Assembly (NCBI RefSeq): GCF_900005765.1
Contig: NC_041691.1
Location: forward strand, 1,612,001 to 1,676,000
From: Plasmodium relictum
Taxonomy: Eukaryota; Apicomplexa; Aconoidasida; Haemosporida; Plasmodiidae
Direction: 5' to 3'
Length of the DNA stretch: 64,000 bases
Below are positions 35,623 to 51,600 of the stretch, in pieces. The notes below the pieces were generated by a model that worked only from the letters and a program-made list of their open reading frames with translations, ran no database searches and was not told where the DNA came from. How positions within the stretch are numbered: the first letter of the stretch is position 1; each line of letters opens with the position of its first letter. The position numbers were made by a program, and so were the translations under genes.

Positions 35623-37852
35623 GATATTAAAATTATTTCAAAGGAAGAAAAAAAATTTCAATAATTCTATTTTTCTAAGACAGCTTAAAACTCTGTTTTT
35701 AAATCTGTTTTATAATTATAAAAAAAAAGAATTTTAGTTTAAAAAACTGTTATTCTAAGAACACATACATTATTGTATTTTATAATAAACAAAGAAAAGT
35801 TAAATTTAGAATTAGGAAAATAAAAAAAAAATTTTATAATAAAGAAGAATAGTAATTATTAAAACTAGTATCTGAATTTTAATAAAAGACTGAAATTTCT
35901 CCTATAATTTTTTTCATATTAGACAGATAGTTTAGAAAAAAAAAAAAAAAAAAAAGCTTTAAAAGTGTGTGATATTTAATATAGAAATAAAAAAATGTTA
36001 AATGTATTTATCAAATAATAATTTTTTAATAATATATATATTAGTTCATATTTATGTTTTAATAAAATTTAAACTTTGTAATTTAAGAAAGAAAAACAAC
36101 TATTTCAAACACTATTTTGTTCTTTTTATTAAAATATAATTTATTTAATTTTTCTTGTTTCCAAATTAATCGAAACATAAAAGTAATAAATCTATAAAGT
36201 AATTTATATTAAATAAAAAAAAAATTGTGCCGTTTCTATTAATTTAAAGCTCTTTTTCTATATAAAAATAAAATAAAAAGAGAACATTTTTCTTTTTTTT
36301 TTTTATTAATTTATAAATGAAATAAAAATGTTCTATCTTTAAGACAATGAAATATAATTAACATGTATATCATTATCTATATTAATTTTCTCATTTTTTT
36401 TTTTGTTAATTGTCTATATAGAAGATGAAGATGCTTTTAAAAAATCTTTCCTTAAATTAATTTAATGGGAGAAAAATAAAAAAATTAGTTTTTTTTTTTT
36501 TAAATAAAATTTTTATTAATTTAATAAACTGTTAAAATTTAAACAATGATACGTTCCCAATATATTTATTAAAAAATTAGGTTTTTATTTTTTATTTTTA
36601 ATTATTTCTTATGATACATTAATTATATAAAAAGGAAATAATTTTAGTATTATTATAAAATCATTATTATTAAAAAAAAAATTAATATAAAATTCTATAT
36701 TTTATATATATATATAATGTGTATCATTTTTTTATTATATTAAAATATATTCATTTTAAATATTAAGGAATGGATGAAGAAAAATATATATATATATATA
36801 TTAAAATAAAATAAATCATAAATAAATTATAATTTTATGAATTATTTATTCTTTTTTTTAAATAAATTGTAATTTTATTGTAGTAAAAGAATGTAAGTAC
36901 AATAATATGGTAAAAAAAAAAAAAAAGAAAATTATAAAACAGTGATAATAAAAGTAAATAATAATAATGAAATAAAAGTGTTAATTTACAGAGAGAAAAA
37001 AAAAAGAGTAAGATATTCAAAATATAGATATACGTATACATTATGTATGCATATAAAGCTCATAATAGAAAATTAAAAAAAAAAATTTCATATACAATGC
37101 TAAAGCATAACATACCCATATAAAATATATGCAACGTCTTATGTGTTATTGAAACTAATAAAATGTGAAACGCTAAAAAAAAAAAAATAAAATAAAATAA
37201 TCAATAATCAAAAATAAATAATAATAAAACTGAAATTTTTATTTATATATAAAGATATTAAATTATTTATATGAATATTATTTTTATATTTTTATTTTCA
37301 TCTTACATGTATTTGTGATTACCTGATTTTTATCTTTAAGATACATATTTTGAATAAGGAACTTTTTATAAAATAAAAAAGGAAAATTTCGTATATATAT
37401 GCATATATATACATTGTAAAAAAAAAAAAAATAAATTAAAATAAGAACTATTTTTTTTTTTTTTTTTAAAATAGGTTATTTTGAACATTTTTTTGTTTAA
37501 TTTTTACTATTATTTCGTAAGTGGAAACTTATTAATTATACTAAATTTTTTTTTTTTTTTTTGTTATTGATATGCCCCTAAAAAAGATAAATTTTTTCTA
37601 TTAAAACTACTTAACACATATTTAATATCATATATATGTATATTCTTACAAATATGTATTTATACATATAAACTGTGTTTCCCCTTTTTTGTTAAATTCA
37701 TATTTTTTAAAAATTATTACACAAAATGGAAAAAGAAAAAAATGCTTCATGTTTTTCTTTTTATTATTAAAATGCATATTTTAAATATCTACATACATAG
37801 TTATTTTTTATTTTATTGTACAATTTTTAAATGAAAATTTGTTGTATAAAAA
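35623..37852. other. intergenic region upstream of the giant gene
   Basis: About 2.2 kb of homopolymer- and TA-rich DNA lies 5' of the giant gene. The minus-strand frame at 36835-37041 is Leu/Phe/Tyr-rich and has no supporting features. No RNA gene was recognised. Confidence 0.65.
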
Positions 37853-40800
37853 ATGAGTGATTACATATGGAATAATACATATTCCTTAGAGTTTTTAAGT
37901 GAAGACTTTTATGATTTAAACATAAGTACAAAAGACAATGTGTATGAAATAATAAAAAAAAGGAAAGATGATAATGAAATAGAGAGTTTTAGCATTAATA
38001 TTAGCAATCATATTTGCATGTTTGTTCAATTAATAGATAATTTATTAGGTAAAATAAGCTATAATAATCGTGCTATAAATAATAACTTAAATTATAAAAA
38101 ATTATCTTATGTATTTAATTTTATCAAAAATCAATTATATAATTGTGATTATAGTTTGTTTTTGAGAATTTATTCTATTTATCACACTTATAATCATAGA
38201 AAAAATGGATATTTAGATGTGAATAACTTGTATACATTTATATTGGATATAATAAATAAAATTGAAAATTTAAATGAAAATAATTTTTTAATATTACCAG
38301 GAGGTTTCTACTTACAAAAAGAAAAAATGTTAGTTAAAATTTTATATATAATACATAAAAAAAATAATTTATATAGTTTTTCAGTCTTAAATAATTCTAT
38401 ATATGGTATTCAATACCATTCATTTAAAGTTGATGAAATAGATAATTTAGGTATACTACTAAGAGATGTGGTATTGTGCATAAAAAATATTACAAAATCT
38501 TATTTAACCAATTCTTTATTTTGGTTATGTTTATATCGTTTATATATTTTTCCAAATCATGATAATGTTGATATTTTATATCAAATATTACTACCTTATT
38601 TAAATAATTCTTTTTTAACTAATAATTGGAATCTTTATAATAATAAAACAATTAAAATATCTAATCATAAAGAAACAAAAGATATAGGGAATTGCATCAA
38701 TAAGAATTTTAATAACACTTATAATGAAGAATATACTTATAATTTTAATATTTATGATTCTACAAAAAATATAAACAAAGAACAGAACTCATCGAATTGT
38801 ATGAATAGTTCATATAACTTAAACAATTTATATGATTTTAATAATAAAAATAACATATATAACTTTAGTAATATAGATAATTTAAATACATTTGATAGTT
38901 TAAATAATCTAAAAGATTTTGATAATTTGAATAATCTCGATTGTAAGGAACACACAAGTAATAATTATAAAACACAAAATGACATAAATTATTTTAATTC
39001 ATTTGATTTCAATTCCGTTAAGGATTGTTATAATGATAAAAAGAACGATGTTTTTTGCAATAACATAATGGGTATAAATAATGACAAAACAGTGAATGGT
39101 ATACAAGATAACCAGAAAAAAAAAATAAAACATGAAGATAATGTATATGGAGGTATATATGTTAATATATATAAGAATAAGTTTACCTCTTTTTCAATGA
39201 GTTTATATTATTGTATTATATATATGCTTAAACTTATGAATATCCAAGAGGAGGATATTGAGATATTTAAAATTTATATTTATTATAGTATCATTTTAAA
39301 GTTGTGTGATGATTTATTAAAAATTGACTATATGGAAAGAGAGAAAGATGAAATAACTAATTTAAAGCTAGATAACAATAATAATAGAGGTAATGTAATA
39401 AAGAAACAACAGTCTTCTAATAAAAATGATACAAAATATGATCTTAATAAAATAGATCATGTTTTTTTTGTTTTTCTAGATATGAGTATAAGAAAGTTTT
39501 GTGTATTATTTCATTTATATTTTTGTAAAATGAAAATAGGTGTATATGATATTAATAAAATTATAAATAATGAAATTTTAAATGAAATGATGAAAAAAAT
39601 AATATTTGTCAAATATATGTATAATAAAATGGAACTAAAATTATATTCTAATTTAACGCTGAACACAGATATAATAAAACAAAGAAACTACACTAATTCT
39701 ATTAAATTTCCAATATTTATTAAATATGAAGAAGATCTATATAAAAATTATAGAAAAATAGAAATTAAAAAAGATATTAATATACCTGTTACTTTTTATA
39801 TTTCAAAAAGGATCATAGAGTCAATTAATGACTTATATATAATATTATACCAAACCAATTTAATTACAACTATTTTAATAAATCAAAAAAGTTATATAAA
39901 GCATTGTTATTTATTAGCTTTTTCTTTTATAAGTCACATATTAATAAATATATTACCATCAACAAAGCATTTTATTTATTTATCAAAATACCAAAAATTA
40001 AAAAGGGCTCTACAAATAGGAATTTTTAATGAAATTTATCGCTTGTGCAATAACATTTATTTTATATCTTGCTCTATACATGAAAATAAGCAAATAATAA
40101 TGTATAAAATTATTAATTGTTCTATTTTATTATTTTTATACGATTTTCTTTTAAGAATTCCATGTGTTGATATTTGTTCTCCTTTTTCTATTCATTATAA
40201 TGGTTTCACAGCAAAAAAAAAATATTTTATAAATAAAAAAAAAATAAAAGGAAATAAATATAAAAAAGGTTATGGAAAATTAATAATCAATGAGCAAGGG
40301 ATATATAGTGATAATTGTAGTCATTCTAATGAAAAAAAAAATTGTACTTCAGATAAATTATATGATAAAACCAATCACATTAATGAAAAAGTGAATAGTA
40401 ACACTTTACATAACGATCAAATACTTCAAGATAGAATTAATGATCCCTTAAAAAAATTACCAAAGTTTTCTGTATGTGACAAAGATGATAGCTATTCATC
40501 ATTGGATGAATTAGCTCACGAACCAGAAGAGAAAATAAAGTTATCAGGTTATTGTATTGATATATCAGTTTTTGAATGTTTCAGTAATTTCTTTTTAATA
40601 ATAAACCCCAAATTAAATATAATGAGGTCAGATATTATTGAATATTTTTATAAAGTCAATGAACAAAAAATTACCAAAAATAGTCAATTGTTTCTATTTG
40701 AAAAAAGCAATGATATAAATACAAGTGAAATTGAAATATTAGAAAATATAAGTTTAGACTTAGGTTTGGATAGAAAAAAAAACCATATAATAGAATATTA

Positions 40801-42633
40801 TTGTGGTGATAATCAATTATTTAGGGAATTAGTTCCAGAATTTTATCATTTAAGAGATATGGTATTTTTATTTAAATCTTTTATGTGCCCATATATAGAA
40901 AAATTACCTCCAGTTAAATTATATAAATATAATGATATTAATTTACAATTTTCATACAAAAATAAATTAAGCATTAGTGTTTTTAATAAAAAAATTGATA
41001 TATGTGGCTATTTATGCCCCCCCCAAAATGTTAAATTTAATTTCTTTTCTTTTATTTATCAATTTATACAATCACATGAAAACAAAAAAGACAATTATAT
41101 CTTAACATATTCTAATCCTAATATGTATACAAATACTTATATTGAAAATGAATTAGATGTTTTATATGTAAATGATTTGCCTTTTTTTCATTATTCTTTA
41201 AACTTGAGAGATGTAGAAATTTTGCTTCAGTATTTAACAGTTCCTTATATTAGAATACCATTGATTTTAGAATTTTTTTGCGATAAAAATAGGATAAAAA
41301 GTTTTCACTGTTTTGATATACAACAGCTATTATTGTGTATTCTATTTGAGCCTTACATATTTAAAAATAAATACAAAGTAGTACAAGAGGATAATTATAT
41401 TCCTTCAAAAGATAGAAATATATTTGCAACCAAATATGGATTACTAATTAATGAATTAATATATAGCCCTAAAAATATATTGTGTAGTATTTATTCATAT
41501 CTAGATTTATTATTCAGTTTTGATAATGATAATTGTAATAGTGAAAAAGTCATTATGATATTTATTATTATGATATGCACATATGTCAATTCTTACATAA
41601 AGTTGCTTGTTGAAACTAATAAGGAAATAAGAAAAAATTTAGTAAATATAGAAAATATATTAATTAAAGAGAATTTAATACCATCAGCAAAATATGATCA
41701 TAATACAAAAAATAATAAAAGAGGACATGATAACAAAAAAAGGAAAAAAAAATTATATTTTTTAAATAAACTTAAAAAAAAATTAATAAAAAATGAATTG
41801 TATTGTTCAGATATTGTTTTATTAAATCTAGAAAAATATTATAGAAACATAAAAAAGAAGTTAGAAAATGAAGTAGTAGATATTTTATTGAAATATATTA
41901 AATTATCCATACAAAGGAATGATATAACTACTTCATGTATATATCATGGATGTATTTTGTTAATATATAGAGACATTAAATTCAAAGAATTAAATAAAAA
42001 TAATGTTAAAAACATATTATCCTCTATTTTTTTTATATTAACTTATTATAATTTTAGCGCCGAAACAAATTACTCTGATTTAAAATATATTTATGGCTTA
42101 GGATCTTTATTTGTTAACAAAAATGATAATATTGATAAAGAGCCGATTGAAAAAAAAAAGAAAAAAGAACAGAAAAAAAATGTTCATAATGAAAATGATA
42201 CATTTTCTTCTTTGATTAAAACATTTTCCTTGTGTGAATGTGATATTTTTATTTCAATACATAAACAAAGAAATATGTTACTAAAATACTTAGAAGTAAA
42301 TGAAATTGAAAGAAATATTATCTTTGAGCATACTATTCATATTTGTGCATGTGTTCATGATAATAATAAAAATATATATAATAAAAATTTAAACAATTAT
42401 AACTCCAATATTTTCTTAAATTTTCAATCTAATGAAAATATAATAAGAAAATGGCTTCCTGCTCATAAATTTAAACATATAGGAATTTACACTATTGAAA
42501 ATATAAATGACGACAAAAGAAAAATTCAAACAGAAAATGGAGATGTAGATGATGAACTAGAAAATAATTTAAACGACTCAAATTATTTTACTTCTACCAC
42601 TTCATATAGTAATGATGATGGTTTTACATATAC

Positions 42634-42664
<31 letters not shown>

Positions 42665-45600
42665 GAAGTAGAAGTAGAAGAAGAAGAAAAAGAAAAAGAA
42701 AAAGAAGAAGAAGAAGGAAAGGGAACAGTTGATTATACCAACTTGAAAATAGAAAAGAAACCTGATTGTGAAGAAAAAAGAGAAAAAAAATCTTCTGAAA
42801 TGGAGGAAGAGAAAAATTGTTATATAAAAAATGGTAGTAATATCACTTGCACAGATGAAATAAAAAATGATAATAAAATATTCTTACACACAAATGCAAA
42901 TATTAATGAAGAAATGAAAAATAAAAAAGTTTCATCTTCGAATATATTGAAAAATAAAAAAATGAGAGATATAAAAAAGAAAAAAAATAGTAGTGATGGA
43001 ATCGTTAGTAAAATAAGAAGAAAATTAAAAAAAAAAAAAAAACATAAATATTCAATAGAATATGAAGATAATAATCAAAAAGACCTAAAAAAAAGTAATC
43101 CTCTTCACGACACAGAATCTATTAATTCTAATTCTATGAATCTTTTAAATTTTCCTGTTTTTTTTAAAAATAACAAGAATTCTTTTATTAGCGAAAAAAA
43201 AAAAAAAAAAAATGATAGATCAAAAAAAGATAGTATTCTAAATAATAATAAATACATAGAATATATAAAAAAGATTATTAAAGAGAAAAATATTTTAATA
43301 AATTTACAGTTATTTACATTTTCATATAAAGATAACAATATTATTACTCTAAATGAGAATATTAAGAAATTTAAAAATTATAGAGATGTTTTTTTATATA
43401 ACAAAAACTATATTAACACTAATAAAAGAAAAAAATTACATAGAATAAAAAAAAATGTTAAAGTTTTAATTACCCAATCATATCAAAATTTTTGTGCATT
43501 TAATATTATAGGAAAAAAGCATAATTTAGAAATATGGAGAAATTCTAAAAAAATAACTATTAAGAACTTAATGTGCTATAAATATGATAAGTCAAAAATA
43601 TTTTTCATTAAGAATAATAATTTTCTAAATAATATAAAATTTATTTCTAATGAAAATGATGAAAATAATAATATTAATAATTATAACGACAAAAATATGA
43701 ATTCATTTTATAATTTTTTATCTAATGAAGTAAAAAATGGAACACTATATGAACAAGAAAATAACGATGTATATATAAGAATCATATGGAAATATTATAT
43801 TAATGAATTAAGTATGAATGAAAATACAAAAGCTAATAAAAGTAATATAGATGAAAATAAAATAAAAGAAAATATATTAGATAAAAATGATGACTTCAAT
43901 AAAAAAAAAGATTATAATGATTTAAAATCATTTAACATAAATTATGAAACACAAAATATTGAGGGTTTGTTTAACTTTAAATATGAAGAAAATCAATATA
44001 ATAGTAGTTTAATTAATACAACAGATGAATCCTCTTTTAGTGATACAACGAAAGAAATATCAAATGAGAATATAGATGAAAAAAAAAGTGAAAGATCTAC
44101 CAAATCATATAGTAGTATATCATCATCCTATTTAAGTTTAGAAGATAATTCCAATGTAGGCACACTGAACAATTCAAAGAGAAAAGAACTTTTAAATTAT
44201 AAAATGAATAAAACAAGTGAAAAAAAATATAAAGAAAATAACAAATTTAATAATAATACATCAAAATATACTACTGATGATTTTGATAAAGAAAAAGAAA
44301 AAAAAAAAAAAAATGGTACCAAATTGGAGGCATATGGATTAAGAGAAATAATATATCGTAAAGATATTAACTGCATATATATTTATGATATATATTTTTC
44401 TGTTAATAGATTTATAAAAAAATTGTATTATTGTAGTGATGTAAAGAAAATATATTTTTCTACAAACATAAATAGATGTAAAAATTTATATTATCATTTT
44501 GAAAATAATAATGTACGCCTTTGCTATTATAACAATAAAGATATATATGAAAAATATTATGTTAATATTTGCAGAAATATTTATAATAATATTCAAGTTC
44601 AGACATACCTGAACCCTCATTATTTATCAACTTTTATTCCGAACATATTATTACAATATTACAATTTTTGGTATGATACCAATAATAGTTTAATAGGAGA
44701 AATAAAAAATAACAAAAAAAATAAAAAAAATAAAAATTCAATTATTTATATAAAACTTTTTGAGGACAATGAGGTATATAATGATCAATTTAATAAAAAA
44801 AATAACAACCTAAATATTATGAAAAATGGATTAATAATAAATGAAAAGAAATCAAAATATAATTCTCAATATGGTATTATTCAAAAACTAGAAATTTTGA
44901 ATACAGCAAAAAACTCTAAAAAAATAACGTCATTAAAAATTAATGAAGAGTATAGGGCACTGACAGTTATCAATATTTTAAACTATGAAAATAATGATAT
45001 ATATAAAGATTTTTATAATATTTTAATTAAATTTGATCATATTACATATATATTAATTTATACATTAAATATACCTTCTTTATTTGATAATAATTTTTCG
45101 TCATCCTCTATTGATAAAAAAAATCATTATGATTTTAATAATACATGTATTACAGTTGATTTAATTGAAATTCCTAGATTGAATTTAACAATAAAAAGAA
45201 ACAATATAGATATTAAAGTAAATAATAAAGAAAAAGTAGATAATGATAATAATAATAATAACAGTAATAAAAAAGATATATGTAAATATTATTTTGAAGA
45301 ATTAAATATGTACTTATATCATGGAAACATCCAAAAATATACATATATTTATAATGTTATAAAAAAAATGAATAATATTATTTTATTACAAAATAGTAAG
45401 AATGATTTTTTTTTCTTAGTTTCCTTATTAAATAAACCCTTTTTCTTAAATATATCTAATTTATATAAAGAGTTTAATAATAAAAATATACATTTGTGTA
45501 CTTTATTAGAAAAACACATTAATGTGCTATTAAAAAATTATATGTATGTAACAATTTATTATCATAATTTTAATATTAACACAAATGTAAATAAAAATGT

Positions 45601-48600
45601 TGATATATTTAATGAAAACAATATTCACAATGATTCTTGTTCTATGCAATATATTGTTTTGTCTATTCACAGTTCCAAGTTATTTTTAAATTTTCGAAAT
45701 TTGTATAGCTGCTTTTTTTTCATTGTTTATAAATATTTAATTAAAGATCACGAAGAAGTTATAGAATATTGTAATAATTTAAGTATATGTAAAGAAGATA
45801 TAAAAGAAATTAAATATTTATTAAATATACTAAATTATTGTGACAATATTATATATTCAGATGTAGATTCCTGCGCTTGCAGATTAAAAATATTCTTAAC
45901 TTTATCTAAACAGATTAAAATCACTCTACGAAAAAAAAAACATAGATTAAATAATAAAAAAAAAGTCTGGAATATCAACAATTATTATAATATCTTTAAT
46001 TATGTAAAATCATTATGGAATTTAGATAAAAATAATGAAAATGAAGAATCAGATAGTAATGACATATACAATAGTAATGATAATAATAATCTTGATAAAA
46101 AACATACATCAAATAATAAAAAAAAAAAAGATTCAAAAAAAAAGGAAACTAATAGTAGCAATAGTAGCAGTAGTGATAGTTGTAGTTACTACTCTTCTTC
46201 TAAGAGTTCGTCTTCATATGATAGTAATGTTTCATCAGAAAAGGAAAATAAAAAAAAGGAATTAAATGCACAAGAAAAAATTAATGAAGATGATTCCAAT
46301 GCGAAAAAAAAAAAAAATAAGAAGAAAAAAAAACACAAAAAAAAGGAACATGAACATAGTAATAAAAAGACACATATGGAAAACAAATTGAAAGAGGATT
46401 TAGATAATATTGAAATTTTTATTTACTGGGATATCCTTAAAGATATATCATTTTATATAAATAATTTAATTTATATTAAAGCCAAATGCAAATTAACTAT
46501 TGATGAAGAAATTTTCTTATATCAAAATTGTAATATTAATATTCATAAATATAAAATAATATATAATAGATTCATAATATTAAATAGTATACTGGAATCG
46601 AGAAAAATATCTGAAAATTGTAACCCACTTTTCTTTTATAATATTTTAAAAATGAAACAATTAGAAAATCAAAACAAAATGAAAAATTATAAAATAGAAT
46701 ATAAGAAAAAAAAAATTTTCGAAAATATTGATCTTACTAAAAAATTTGAAATACAGAAAGAAAATCAAATAAATAGCAGCTATAAAAATATTTTAAATTT
46801 CGAAAAAATAAAAAAGAATGTCATAAGTATGAAAGATGCTTTGATTAATAAAAAAGACAAAAGTATAAATGAAGATTCTATAGTTGTATCTATCAATGTA
46901 CCTAAGATTGAAACAGTAAAATATATTAATAATATAGATGAAAACATATTTATGAATATAAACTTATATGATAGTATAGGAAACATAATAAACAATATGA
47001 GTTATAAAAAGTTAGAAGATAAAAATAATGTAGAGGCATTGAATTATTTAAATGCATTAATAAATAGTTTGGGAATACAAAATTTTTTTGTTATATATAA
47101 TTATTTTATTAATAATTTAAATATAAAGATAATTAAAGGAGAAAACACATTTTTATATGCAAATCTATTAGCAAGATACTTATATTTTTATAATTATAAT
47201 ATAAGTCAATATAGCAAAATTATATATATATTTATTTTTATTATCAATCACCAAGAAATAGTAAGTAGATTACCAAAATTTGATGACCAAAAAATGAAAA
47301 AAAATTATTTAAATTTTTTTAAAACGAATGATGCTGTTTTTAACTTCTTTAATGATATTTTTAAATTTGTTCAAAACTTTCAAAAGGAAAAAAATAAAAG
47401 TATAAGCAAAAGTATCGTTCCCTTAACTCTGAATAATAATATTAGTATTTTTGTTTCAAATGTATTTATGTATCGTTTAATAATTAATATTAACGTAGAT
47501 GATTATCTGTGTGAAAAAAGAATTATTTACCCATTTAAAATTAAAAATAATGTAAATGTTGACTGTGAATTATTAAATGAATTATGTTTTAGTCCGTTCA
47601 AAAAACTATACAAATATTTAAGAAAAATAAAATATTGTGAAGGAGATAGCACACTAAGCAATAATAATAATCACATGATTAATTGTAATGATACTGATAA
47701 TATTATTACTAATAATGGAATTGCTGATTTAGAAAACAAAAATGTTCACAATATGAATTTTGAAAATATTGCAAGAAATTATAATACAAAGAAAAAAAGT
47801 AATATTTTAAACTTTGAATTCGAAGAGGATAATTTATATTGTCAAAATACATATTCAAAAAATTTTATAAAAAATATGAAAAATGATTACAATAAATATA
47901 TAGAATATGAAAAAAAAAAAGTCGATTATGAATTTATTGGTTTTAGTTCAAATGAAATAAAAATGACTTTTAGTAACATTAAAAAATTAAAAGAATACGT
48001 AAATATGTTTGTAAGCATAAAAGACATATTATTAGAAATATTCATAGGAGACAATAAATTACTTGAGTGTATAAATGAGTTTATTGAAGAATCAGAAAAT
48101 ATAAATAAGAATTTAGAATGTAAGGAAAAAACTGAGTATCATAAAGAAGACAATGAAAAAGTTCTTTTAATAAACAATAATCAAGCAAAAGAGCAAAACA
48201 TAAGTGATATTAATAATAATAACAGTACTATGAATTATTACAATAATCATATAAACGATATAAGTAGTTTATACGGAAATATTTCTAATATTAGAGAAAT
48301 TCCATATAACGAAGATAAATATGAACTTACTAATTATTATTTATATAAATTTGGAATATTAGGTAAAGTTGAAAAGGAAATAAATTTGAAAATTTTAATA
48401 AGCTGCTTTATGTCAAAATTTGCATATGAATATTTAATTATGATAAACCCAACCTTAAAAAAGGAGAATTCTGAGAAATACATTAATATTGTTTTATTAT
48501 ACATGTTAATAATGAATAGAAAAATGTTTTTACATGATTGTATTACCAATGTTATAAATATTTTAAATATATTTAAAATTTATAATTTAAAATTGAAGAA

Positions 48601-51600
48601 TTTAAAACAAAAAGAGAAAACGTTGAAATCCAATAATAGCAACACGAATTTATTAAACAAAATTTTAAATAAACAACAAAAAATAATAAATAAAGCTATT
48701 AATACAATTCAGTTAGGAATAAAAAAATTAACACAGCTAACATTAACAGAAAGACATTACTTTACTATAAGGAGTAAGATTACTAACAAAAAAATTTTAT
48801 ATAAAGATTTACTTTATAACTCAGATTCTTCTGATATATCTACATGTTATTTTTCAAGTGATCAGAATGAAACAAAAAAATGCATAAATTTTGAGATAGA
48901 AATCAAGAATGAAAATGAAAGAAGTATTAACGTTGAAGACAAATTAGATAAGTTTAATTTTAAGGAAAAAATTAAAAACGAAAATTCCTTTTCTTCGAAA
49001 GAAGAAAATTATTACTATACCTATGATCCACGATTATTAATATTTGAATATACAAACAATTTAATTATCAGAAAAAAACAAGTTAAAATGATAAAGAAAT
49101 TAAAAAGAGATTTTTTGAAAAAGAAAAAACAATACTGCTATCAAATAATAATGGGAGGAGGAAAAACAACTGTATTATCCCCCTTATATTTTTTAATTTT
49201 TTCAAATTATTTCTTAATATTTAACATGTGCCCCCAGCCATTGATTCACTTTACTATTAATATATTCCGTTCAAGATTTTCTTCTATTATTAAAAAAAAT
49301 ATTTTTTATTTCAATTTTAGTCGTTATAATAATATTACAACAGATTTATATATTAGTTTATGCAGTGCACTAGAAAATAAATATATATTAGTGACTAGTC
49401 CAACTTGTATCAAATCATTGTTTTTAAAATTAGTTTATACAATTCAAGAATTAAATAATATTAAAACGTTTGATATTATAAAACAAAAAGCTAAAACACA
49501 TATCACTGATGCTTTAACAAAGTTTTTAGGTTTTCAAAATGAAGACCATTCTATGAATATAACAAACACAAATTCTTTAAAAAAAACGAGTACAAGTATG
49601 TCAACAAAATATGTAAAAGGAGGGAATTATCCTGTAACCAATTATAATTTGTTGAAAAAACAATTGGATTTATCATTAAGAATATTTGATATATTAAATA
49701 AAAGCATTTTATTAATTGATGAGATTGATAATGTTTTACACCCTTTAAAAAGCGAACTACATTGGCCATATGGAATAAATAGAGATATAGATTTAGTTAA
49801 TGTAGTACGAAATTTCACTGATGTTTTTATGAATAACCCTTATTTAAAATTTTTATATGATAAGAAAGATGAAGACGTAGACATTAAAAATGTCAAAATT
49901 TCCATTATGAATAACAATCACACAGATAACAGCATGGTAAATTATATAAAGAAATTAAAAGAAGAAGAAAGAAAAAAAATTAAAAATTATAATTATGATA
50001 TTGATGATGAAGACAGCTATAATATAGAAAAAAGAAAAAAAAAAAATTCTTTCGAAAACTTTAATACTACCTTAACTTCACAATTATATAAAAAAGAAGA
50101 AACTGTAGACTATAATAATAATAAAATTATAATTAAAAACATAACAAATAAAATGTCAGATAATTCGTCAGCTAATGAATCTTTTTCTCATATTGATTTA
50201 AGTTTATTCAGATATAAATTAAGTTGGCTATTAATTGATTTCTTTTTTTACCCTGTGTGTAAAAAATTGACCATACCTATGAACATTTCTTTTAATATCA
50301 ATACAGATTACATAGAAAATTTATTACATAATTTTAACGAAGAAGTACAAAAAGGTTTAAAAAATCATGACATTTCTCTTATACCTCATTTTCATATTAT
50401 TAATTTTAAATGGTATGATAATATTATATGGATAATAGCAAGATATGTTTATTATTTTTTGTTATCATATAAATTTACAGGATTACCTCAAAAAGTTGCA
50501 GAATCTTATTTATGTATTCCTTTGTGTATTGGATATAACGATATAAATATAAAAAGCAAAACAAAGGAAAGCAATTTAAGTCAATCTACTATTAGAAGAT
50601 TGTTAAATATTAAAAAAATAAATAATAATAATTATAATATTGATATAAATAACTTAAATAAAGAGGAACTACATATGTTATCAAATGATTATCATACAAA
50701 GATTTTTGAGAAAATTAATGAATTAGATTATGTATTTTGTAAAATGCTAAATTTATGCCGTTTATATATAAATGGAATACTACCTTTTGTTTTTTCAAAA
50801 ATAAATACAGTTCATTATGGTATTTTATCAGTAGAACAGATAAATAAATGTAAAATATTATTGAGTAAAAGTAGATATTTTTTAGCTGTACCATATATAG
50901 GAAAGGATACCCCTTCAAGTATGTCAGAATATACCAATGTAGATGTAGTTGTTTCTTTAACTGTTTTATCTTATAGGTATCAGGGTATGAGATATTTTGA
51001 TTTTATACTTGCTTTAAAAAATATTTTATTTAACTATTCTTTAGAAAAGGATTATCAACATGTTCAAAGTGAATCAGAAGATTTTTCCATTTGTTCTGAA
51101 AAATCAAAGGAAACAGACAATGAAAGAAAGCAAAAAAAAGATTATTATAAAACAAAAAAAAAATCTTCAAGTATCTCAACATCAAGTAACGATATGACAG
51201 ATACTATGTATACGAGCACTAGTATGGAAAGCCAAAGTTCATTATCAACCAATATGTTAAAAAGTGATAAATCTAATAGTGATAATAACTGCACTCAAAT
51301 AAGTATAGAGAAAAAAACTCAAAATACAATAATAGGAACTAAAAATAATATAAATAATTCAAATGAAAATCAAGGAATAAATTATATAGAGGAAATAGAT
51401 AATAAACATATTTGTAATAAAAAAATTATTGCAGAAAAAAAAAAGATAAATGATTACAATGTTGAAAACATTGAAAATGACGAAAGTAAAGAGAAAAAAG
51501 GGAAACAAAAAAAAAATAAAGGGAAAATAAGAGATAGAAAAAATGAAATTAAAAATATGTATTATCTATATAAAGAAATAATAGAAACAAGCGGAGCAAA

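Noticed and set aside
46035-46265. Val/Ile-rich plus-strand frame inside the giant gene (also 52845-53045)
   Set aside because: These are shadow frames of the Ser/Asn/Lys low-complexity inserts of the giant protein.
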